From assembly GCA_964023205.1 (NCBI GenBank), contig OZ026833.1, positions 6,350,138 to 6,414,137 on the forward strand: a stretch of DNA of 64,000 nt. The letters run 5' to 3'. The position numbers and the translations under genes are program-made. The DNA comes from Lutraria lutraria. Taxonomy: Eukaryota > Mollusca > Bivalvia > Venerida > Mactridae. Of the stretch, positions 43,404 through 53,400 are shown one piece after another (position 1 is the stretch's first letter; each line of letters starts with the position of its first letter). Below the pieces are notes generated by a model. The model was given only the letters and a program-made list of their open reading frames with translations, had not been told where the DNA came from and ran no database searches.

Positions 43404-44454
43404 TTTCATGGATGTCAATGTCTTTACTTAAGTATAGCAACATTATTGAATCAAAACCACTTCACATAAACGAAAGTGAATTTCCGCTTAAAAAAACTCA
43501 ATAACACTGCATTAATTCCATGCAACAAAATGACAGGTTGCTAGGTGTAACCAATAATTCATGCATGGACGTTTCAATGAAACTATGAATTAACTGATTG
43601 TAAGATTTAAAATTACATCAAGAGAAAGTAAGGCTGGCACCATTTAGCTATAGTATGAAGTTCTATTAACGTAACGGCATTGGATTAAATCGCTAAAATA
43701 ACATAAAATAATATTTTACATTATTAACAAAGATTAAATATCATACTTTAATACCAAGCAACAAAAAATTCTAACCGAACGCTCAAAAATGGTGTTTTAT
43801 TGCGATAAATACTGCACCCCTTTATCGACTTTTCCATATCAGCGTTAAACATCTCTAACCTAATGTGCATTGTATTGGTACGATATGATACTATTAATTC
43901 ATTTATGACAAAAATTTGTTATAAAATATTTTACTAGACATCTAACCTGGGCGTGGTTTCAATTACTGAACCGTAAACATAAGCGATTTTGATTGGCTAT
44001 CAAAATTGAAAATTCGTTGATTTCATGAGACACTTCAATTGTTAATTGCTCAGCTTAAAAAACACAGTAAATGTCATTTTCGAATTAACATTGCTGTCTT
44101 ATTTGATGACGGATTTCAAAGCGGTTTTCGGTATTTTGTAGCAGAAATGTTAATCTAGGGAACCTTGCCTCAGAATTTTGATACTTGTTTTCATTTTCTA
44201 TCTATGGCGTATTACATAATAAACAGCAGTGTTTTGTGTACGGAATTTCTTTAAAGTCAAATATTTAACGAACTGAGGACGTTATAAAAAAACTGAGCCA
44301 TGTATAATGTTGTTAATTCAGTTGGCTACAAACATTTTTAAGTACAGTCCCTGCTTAATTTTGAAACCTCCACATTTGATACCAGCCCTTAACGGAGCAA
44401 TCCAAAAAGGCTTTCCATATAGTATATATTGGTTTGAGTTTTACCGCCCCTTTT
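43404..44454. other. Intergenic sequence, nothing recognised
   Basis: AT-rich sequence between the MYND gene and a SINE. No coding frame of note. Confidence 0.4.
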
Positions 44455-44667
44455 GAATAGTCAGTGTCATATGAGGTGGACGGTTCATCTAACCATATCA
44501 TTCTTGGGAAGAACCAGTACTAGACTCCCATCCTCCGTAAGCAACTGCCTACTTTTTCATATAAAGGAACACACATCAGTAACAGGGCTCAAACCCATGA
44601 CCCTCTATCAGTGAGAGGTTACAGTGATTTGAAGTCAGTGACCTTGACCTTTCGACCACGGAGGCCA
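44455..44667 (-). mobile_element. tRNA-derived SINE, family 1
   Basis: Second copy of 6790-7003. It shares GAGGTGGACGGTTCA, CTGTAAGCAACTG-type words, a box B complement (GGGCTCAAACCC) and TCAGTGAGAGGTTACAGT. The head lies at the high-coordinate end, so it reads on the minus strand. Confidence 0.8.
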
Positions 44668-45239
44668 TTTTTGCATAATATTTAGCTGAATGCTTTGAAA
44701 TGGAAAATAAACAAAATAAAATGCTTTATCTCCTTTTACTTGTCCTTTATATAACAAAACTACATTCATTATTGTACTATTGTACCTGTACTTGGTAAGC
44801 AAACTACATTTTGTACATGTACTTTAAAGTTTAGCAAGGCCATCCTTAACAATGTTGGTTTGAATACAGGCAACCCAATTATTTGACAGTATGTAATTTT
44901 TATTTTTTTTAAACATACGCTTGTACTGTTACTGAAAATATCTGATAAAGAATTAATACATCATCAAAATTGTTATATACATCATGAAAATGGCCACCAG
45001 GGGAGTTTGGAATAATTCAGTTGCGTAAATGCAGACCAAAACATTTTTAAGAATGGCCTCATATGGAATGTTTTGACATTGAAAGCAAAGCCTGAGAAAA
45101 TATCAGTGTTAACACATTTTCACACATTTCATCTAAGAACCAGTCTGTATATTTCTTAAAAGATCATAACCTTAAAAAGAAAGTCTTACCTTTTCCAAAA
45201 TGAAAAGTCAGACAAGATGTGTTTTTTTAAACACAAAAC
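44668..45239. other. Intergenic sequence, nothing recognised
   Basis: No gene or repeat boundary seen. Confidence 0.4.
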
Positions 45240-45440
45240 CCCCTTGACCTTTGACCTACTGACCTGAAAATGCACAGGTCCTGTACAGGTTGTCATGAGG
45301 AACCAACATATGAAGTTTGATAATGCAATGTACTTTTTAATGTGACCTTTGACCTCTCAGGGTGACCTTGACCTACTGATCTGAAAATGCACAGGTCCTG
45401 TAGAGGTTGTTATGAGGAACCAACATATGAAGTTTGATGA
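45240..45440. repeat. Tandem duplication of a dispersed repeat
   Basis: A segment with CCTTTGACCTACTGACCTGA, AAATGCACAGGTCCTGTA and GAGGAACCAACATATGAAGT occurs twice in direct orientation, about 118 bp apart. This kind of TGACCTTTGACC-rich repeat is widespread in molluscan DNA. The second copy runs into the LINE fragment that follows. Confidence 0.75.
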
Positions 45441-45444
45441 TTGT

Positions 45445-45765
45445 AGGTGGAAGCATTTTGATTTTATAGGCAAGACAGACAGGCAAAAACAATATGCTCA
45501 ACAGAATGGCTGCAGACCATTCTATGACATTCTAAACAATAATGATAAAGTTCCAATTGCAATTAGAAAATGGGAGAGAGAAATTAATGCAAATTTCATG
45601 GATTGGCAAAAACCCTATAATTTACCATTCAAACTATCAAAAGAGTCTAAATTTCAATGGTTCCAGTACAAAATCAATCATAAAATTTCAGGAACCAACT
45701 ACCTCTTAAATGGGTTTATGCAATAATGACTTATGCACATTTTGCAGGAAAGGTAAGTTATACAC
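45445..45765 (+). pseudogene. LINE 3' fragment (RT C-terminal / zinc-binding region)
   Basis: The plus-strand frame reads CRPFYDILNNND, IRKWEREIN, LPFKLSKESKFQWFQYKINH and SGTNYLL. In another frame, after the TAA at 45724-45726, comes NDLCTFCRK. The order KWE, then LPFK..K..K.QWFQY.I.H, then TN..L, then C..C is characteristic of the region after the reverse transcriptase domain of LINE elements, including the zf-RVT motif. The fragment is cut at both ends and frameshifted. The apparent start methionine lies in the neighbouring repeat, so it is not a gene. Confidence 0.75.
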
Positions 45766-46625
45766 ACATTAATTAATTAATTTTTGTTGTTTTTTTTCAG
45801 AAAAAATAAACATACGTAAAGATATTCAGTAAGATAATGTGAACAACCAATAAATGAGAGTAGATGTAATCATTGTTCAATATTTGTTTAACTGTATTAC
45901 AGGATTCTTTTTCGTCCTTATTAATAAGAAATGTTACATATTCAAATTTCATTCAACCACCTTAGGTAACTTGTTTATTTCATTTGTTATTTTGCAGATC
46001 AGGTAATTAAGTATCCATATGCAACCTAAGAATATGGTAAACAAAACGAAATATCTTTATGATTTGAAAATGAACATATCAAAATGAATTGTATCATCTT
46101 GTATTCATACCCTATTTCAGTAATTTATTGGTTCTATTTTTTACACATGTGACTATTACCAGTTAAGAAGATATTTATTAAAGTCACACAAACACATAAC
46201 CAAAAATATGATTATTATTAAATCCAATGTCACAATTAATTACTTAAATGTCATGATTTGGAATATTTATTAAATATTAGATCATATATGTGTCATGGAT
46301 CTGTGGTATGTTTATCTAAAAAAATACAAAAAAATATGCAACCAATCTATTGATACGGGAGCATAAAAAGTCATCTTCCATTTTTTGAAAACATTAGTCA
46401 TAGTAAACTGATAAAAAGAATTAATTCAGATGGAAATGTTCATACAAAAATAAATGTATAGATTCATGAATAACAAAGACTGCTATTTGATATACATTTT
46501 GAATCAACAGGATTTCATTAATCTTGAATACATGTAACAAATATATGCACACAGTATAGTGAAGTTCTCAAAACCTAAAAACTACATCATAGTATAACGT
46601 CAGGGCCAGGTATGATTGGTCCAAT
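45766..46625. other. 3' flank of the arylsulfatase gene
   Basis: AT-rich. On the minus strand several AATAAA words lie below the stop codon (for example complement of 46266-46271), but none can be assigned as the poly(A) signal with confidence. Confidence 0.35.
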
Positions 46626-47406
46626 CTATGGTTTTACCCATGGGACCCATGTTTCATTATGGTATATCGGATCACCAGCGGGATCGACAGGTTTATTTTC
46701 TGGCGGGACCATGGTGTACATATATTCATTCATTCGTACCAACATTTGTATCACAATTTCTTTATTCAAGGCTGCTATGTTATCATATTCGCATGGATCT
46801 TTCGCGATGTCGAATAAACAAGGTGACTTGACAGGATCACAGTTTGTTGAAGCATTCACAGGTTTCTTACCACAGTTGATTACCACAGAGTTATGTAAAG
46901 TACTTTTCGATGGTTCATTATTAATATTTAGTGTCTCTTTTGGAGTATTATGTTTACTTCTTTCAAAATATAATTCTGATTTTAATCTGACAAAGTCTGA
47001 ACCACCTACAGAATACCGGTAATTGTTAATTACATATTTTCCATCATCATTGTCATCGTTCGGATTTTGCCAAGGTGGGTACCAGCCGTCCCAATTTATA
47101 CCAATATCTCCAACGACAAGTTTATAATTCCCAATACGTAAAGCACCGTTGTTCTGCATTGGATCTATATTGTGTAAAATTTCAGTTCTTGGAGATTTCC
47201 CGTTTATTGATAATGTTTTCCACATGCTGGTACCATCACTATCAGTGAGTACACTTGTATCTCCACCAGCTGCTGTGTACAGTGTAGGCAACCAGTCACA
47301 TACATGCATCATATGGTTGGACACATATCCTGAGGTTTTCAATAGAGGACTGTAGATGAAACCCGTACCTCGTACTCCACCTTCCCATAGTGTTGTTTTC
47401 ACACCC
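46626..47406 (-). CDS. Arylsulfatase exon 8 (last)
   Basis: 781 bp. The acceptor is TTTCTTTACAG. It completes Arg305, continues GVKTTLWEGGVRGTGFIYSP, and runs to the TAG at 46626-46628. It codes for the C-terminal half, including the Lys308 active-site residue and DWLPTLY. Confidence 0.92.
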
Positions 47407-50400
47407 CTGTAAAGAAAAGTAACCATATATAATACAGACAAACCTGTGAACAAAGGCCACCCTTGAGATAGACATAGTGTGGTCTTTATTGGGGTGTCAT
47501 TCTGTTCAGAATATCAATGAAGGTTTTCAGACTTGCCTTTATTTACTGTAGAACGCTTTAATTTCGCAAGGTCAAAATTTCGCATTTTTTGTTAAAAAGC
47601 AGCTGTTTTCTTTATTCGCGTATTTATGAATTTGCGACGTCGTCAGGCAGGATTAAAGTGAGATTAAAGACATGCTGTCGTTGTTTTGATATGTGTGTGT
47701 GTCACACCTGATCTGTTAGACATTTAAGTTGTGATTCGGTGTTTTATATCTAATAAAGTATTCTAACAATAGATTGATAATTGTTTTATATTGTTGTGGA
47801 AGTTATGTTTTACAAACAGTAGGTAAGTGTGAAAAACTATTACAAGTATGTTCAAACGATGTCTAAAATTGTTCAACAAACGATAGCTTAATAATCAATA
47901 TCATCAAACAATTAGAATGCAAACATTAAAGGTATATGTTTATTGTTAATATATTTTGCTTTTATCAGATTAACTACACTGATTATTCAAAGATGAAATT
48001 AATACTAGTACTGACTTAAAGTTGCGTATTTTCGGACATACATACTCATTTTCGAATATATAAAACACAGTATTTATTCGCGTAATTTATGAATTCGCGA
48101 GGTATTCAATTCGCGAATATTAGCGAAAATAAAACTAACGCGAATAAAACCAGTTCTACAGTATAGGGTGACTGTATTCAGAGGTGGCCACCAATACAGG
48201 TTTGAATGCACAGTGCAACCTCTCCAGAGCGGCCCTCTGTTAAACAACAACCACCCTTCAACAACAGCATAATTTTGGCCCACTGCTCAATTTAAGTATC
48301 AATGAAACATCTCTATAGCAAAAACCACTTAACAACAACATAATGTAATTTCACTTCTCAAAAAGATGCTGCTTTGAAGAGGTTGCACTGTATACAGCAA
48401 AATCTCTGTACATTGTATTTCTATTAGGAAAAAAATGGAACAAAATATGAAGTAGTATAAATATGAATACAAAATGTTTGATTTCAAAAGAATGATCCAT
48501 CCTAGTTTTATTAGGCTGTGCTGTGCTTAATTGTAAGTTAATCAAAACAAAATATACTCACCTCAGAGGAAAATTATTGGCAGCATTATAATCAAAGCCA
48601 TTGGCTGGTCCACCATTATCAGTAGTAAACACTATCACAGAATTATCTATCATTCCCTCAGATCTAAGTTTATCTACTATCTCTCCCACAGAATCATCTA
48701 ATGCAGCAACCATCCCTGTTTGTAAAATAAATATAGTAAATAAAACATAATTGAACCCAAGGTTGGGGTCTCTGTGGTAGAATGGTAATGGTTTCTGACT
48801 AGTAATCATTAGCTCTCAACTGCTGTGGGTTCAAATCCTACCTGTACCAAAAAACATTTCCAGCTAACTTAACCAACTTCATTGGATCAACCCAGGTGCA
48901 CACGCGAGGTCTTCCAGCTTGGACAGCTTACTCAGATGTGAAATTTGGTCCTGCGTGAGATTCGAACTCAAAGTAGTATCGGCAAGTGATTTCTAGTCAG
49001 AGATCACAACCCCTTGACCATGGAAGCACCAGCATTTTTTTACAGGTCATGCGGAGAAACAAAGTAAATATATTTTTCAATGTTGTCTTTATACAGTACA
49101 GTATAAACTCCATGAACAGTCAACTCCTAACAACAGTCATCCCCCTGTTACACCCAGTATACTAGCTACTCAAATTAAAGTTTTACTATATTTTTACTCT
49201 CTCAACAACAGCCATTTTGGTCCTTCCCATAGGTTGCTGTGTAGGGAGGTTGCATTGTATTCAGATTACAATAATGATTATCATCATCATCAAAAAATAA
49301 TGATGAAATAAAATGATACCTGCGAATAATTTCCTTTTGTAGTTATGAATGTGTGGAAACCTGTTGACATATTTCTGAGGGGCCAATAAGGGATCTTCAA
49401 AGTTTCCACGGTGAACAGCTTGATGAGCTACATACAGAAACAATGGCTGCAAAGAATATGACAAAGTTTGTACTAAATAACATTAAGTCTGCATCATAGT
49501 GACCAAGAAACTATACAAAATGTACATGTTACATATTTTGAGTAATGATTCAAATCAAAATTAGTTTTTCACATTGCACCATCAGTAAGAGCCATTTGGT
49601 AACTTTACCAGCTTAAAGGTGGAGGAACTGCCAATTTGCACACCTGGGTAGAACTACTGCCCTGTAAGTCAGCTGAACAGTTTCCTCACATGTGAAATGT
49701 GGTCCTGGGTGAGACAGAAGTAAGGAGCTAATGTTCACTAGTAATAGATCATAACCACTCCACCACAGAGGCCCTATCATGGGTCCATTATTTTTTGTTT
49801 CATTCAATTCATATTGAAATTAAGATTTACAGCCAGAACGCCCCAAATAGTTCCGGAAAGGAATTAAAAAATAAGACAAAAGAAAAATAAGAAAAAAAAA
49901 ATGTTTTTGAATCAGAGCGGTTTGACCAAACAGTGGTGGCATTTTTACCAAAGTGGGGGCTTTTGACCCAACAGAGGAGGCGTTTTGACCAAGGTGGGGC
50001 CTTTGACCCATGAGAGGAGGCGTTTTGACCAAGGTGGGGCCTTTGACCCATGAGAGGAGGCGTTTTGACCAAGGTGGGGCCTTTGACCCATGAGAGGAGG
50101 CGTTTTGACCAAGGTGGGGCCTTTGACCCATGAGAGGAGGCGTTTTGACCAAGGTGGGGCCTTTGACCCATGAGAGGAGGCGTTTTGACCAAGGTGGGGC
50201 CTTTGACCCATGAGAGGAGGCGTTTTGACCAAGGTGGGGCCTTTGACCCATGAGAGGAGGCGTTTTGACCAAGGTGGGGCCTTTGACCCAACAGAGGAGG
50301 CGTTTTGACCAAAGTGGGGCCTTTGACCCATGAGAGGAGGCGTTTTGACCAAGGTGGGGCCTTTGACCCAACAGAGGAGGCGTTTTGACCAAGGTGGGGC

Positions 50401-53400
50401 CTTTGACCCATGAGAGGAGGCGTTTTGACCAAGGTGGGGCCTTTGACCCATGAGTGGAGGCGTTTTGACCAAGGTGGGGCCTTTGACCCATGAGAGGAGG
50501 CGTTTTGACCAAGTTGGGGCCTTTGACCCATGAGAGGAGGCGTTTTGACCAAGGTGGGGCCTTTGACCCATGAGAGGAGGCGTTTTGACCAAGGTGGGGC
50601 CTTTGACCCATGAGAGGAGGCGTTTTGACCAAGGTGGGGCCTTTGACCCATGAGAGGAGGCGTTTTGACCAAGGTGGGGCCTTTGACCCATGAGAGGAGG
50701 CGTTTTGACCAAGGTGGGGCCTTTGACCCATGAGAGGAGGCGTTTTGACCAAGGTGGGGCCTTTGACCCAACAGAGGAGGCGTTTTGACCAAAGTGGGGC
50801 CTTTGACCCATGAGAGGAGGCGTTTTGACCAAGGTGGGGCCTTTGACCCAACAGAGGAGGCGTTTTGACCAAGGTGGGGCCTTTGACCCAACAGAGGAGG
50901 CGTTTTGACCAAGGTGGGGCCTTTGACCCATGAGAGGAGGTGTTTTGACCAAAGTGGGGGCCTTTGACCCATGAGAGGAGGCGTTTTGACTTGAGGGTGT
51001 TTCAAATTGACTTGGGATATTTTGACCTGCTAGCGAAATTAATCAAACCTTGGATTTGTTATGTTGTTCAATATGCTTTAAAGCCTCTTTTGTGATGAGT
51101 TCCGTAGAATACATCTCCCGTTCATTTCTGATAATATATTCATTTCTTCTCCAATCAAGTCCCCATTCACCCTGTAAAACAAAAGTAACACAGTTCTTAT
51201 AGGAAAGTAAACTTTTCGAATGGCTTGTGTGATAATAATACTGCCTCTTAGTTACACACTGAGTCGAATTTCTAAACTTCCAACTTATTAGTATACCTGT
51301 ATACAATGTAAGTCTCCAAAATTTGTTCAGTTTTGGAAACTTTCAGTTCCGAATTACAAAGATCTTATAGCATAAAATATGTACTGGTAATAAAAAAATT
51401 TGAACCATGGCAGCTGAAGTGTTTGCTTAAGAGAGGATTCCGTATTATAAAGGTTTGGCACCTGTATGACCAAATTTTTATTAGAACCGAACTAAATTAC
51501 CTCCTTTCCAGCTTTTAACTTGAAGGAATACTATAGTATTTCATCATGATTTAAAACCTCACTACAACTATTTTATGCTAAACCACAGGATAACACATGC
51601 TTTGCCTACTTATAGCTAAGTTTGGATAAGTTAACATTAGTTTGAAGTGGACACCACAGTCAATGTTAAACTCTGCAAGTTATCGGAGAAAATTTAATGA
51701 AAACACACTGATAATTCATGTATTCTTCAATAACATGACATGTTTTTCTTGCATGAACAGAATGTTATAACTATGAAACATTAGATAGTGTCTGTACATG
51801 TAAATAGAGGACTTGCTAATATATCAAGAATACATAAACAATAACAACATCTCCCATAAAGAGAATTGTATACGCAAATAGAAAAAGTGATAAACAAAAT
51901 AAGAAACACGGCAATGCCACGAAACCTAGTTTTCAAAGGCTTTAATACCACAGTACTCTAGAATTCTGCCTGCCATATACGACATTCTAATAATCAGGTT
52001 TCAATTGATTAAAAATGACGTCAAAATGATGCCATAACATTTAATGATTCTAGATAATGAAAATGACCATAGTGAACTTACGTCATTAGAAACTGCGTAT
52101 GTGTGATCGAAATAGCCTTCAGCACCTTGATAATATCCATAATGTGATAGAAATCCACGTCTTGTAGGTAAATACTTCTCAGAAAACATACCTAGATGCC
52201 ACTATACAGTATGGAATGGATAATTTAAAGCAACCTAAAAGGTATTTTTTCATGAAAATAAAATTTAATGCTTAAATATGATGGACAAAATATATTAATA
52301 TATCAGATATTGGAAAAAGAAGTATTTAAGGTGGAACCACGTGTCATGTTTTGATATCTATCGTGAACTTGCATCTTTTTTACTAACTGTATGCAATGAT
52401 CTAAAACGATTTGATGGACTTAATGATACATTTTCTGTTAGTAAACCTGATCACATTGCCATTCTTTTCAGATAACAATAAACACATTACATGATCATTT
52501 TAGCATGCTTAATTTTGTGTACATTTGCTTATAAAATAATGTGACAAAATTGCAACTTGACCACTCTAGGGAACTAAAATGGATGATAATTGTGATTATT
52601 ATTTCCATTTTTTGTATAAAAAACAAGGTTCATTGATTTACATATATATAATTATTATGTTATGATTGAGATGTGTTGTTAAAGGTGTTGTTTTAATAAT
52701 ATGCATTCTATGAATGTTTATTTTTCAACAATCAATTGATACAGCGATAGGTAGTTTCAGTGAAGCACTAAATACCGTAAAAATGACTGTTTTGACATAA
52801 AAAACAATGTTATTTCAATTGTTTGGTTCCATCTTAAGGTGTTGGTATTTGTACCATATATGATGAAAGTAACAGGTTACAGTAAATTAAGTGAATTTAT
52901 GGAGAAATGAACAAAACTAAGAATCATGCAGAGAATTCTGATCAATATTTAAACAACTTGGAATTTCATTGAGAGGTAATCCATAAGGCTTACCAATATC
53001 AGTTCAGATAAACAAATAAATAATAAACAAATATTGCACGGGATCAGCTTCTTCCGTTACAGTGCTACCAAACATGCTTCCACAGTATTTTTAGATCAGA
53101 AATGGATTTCAGCCACCTTGGCACTCTGGTCAGCTCCTGGGATGGAGAGCACTGTTCATGTGCCTGTACCAATATGTTAATTATTCAAGGGAAGAAAAAA
53201 TATAAATTGGAATATGAACAATTCAGATTTGTACCTTTCCAACCATATGATTCTGGTACCCCAGCTCTCCTAACCATTGAGGTAGTATCTTCTCAGACAG
53301 CGGTAATCCATAAGGCTGGGAACCAACAATGACACCTGACTGTAAACCTATATAGAGTATAATTCCATTTATTAAATGTGAGTCCTGGTCACTGCAAGTC

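Noticed and set aside
45412..45726. 104-codon gene with methionine start
   Set aside because: The start lies in a dispersed repeat, and the protein is the zinc-binding tail of a LINE that continues in another frame.
46612..47022. 136-codon plus-strand ORF
   Set aside because: Antisense shadow of arylsulfatase exon 8.
49820..51005. Minus-strand ORFs of 335-392 codons
   Set aside because: They are three-frame readings of the 40-bp satellite, inside an arylsulfatase intron.
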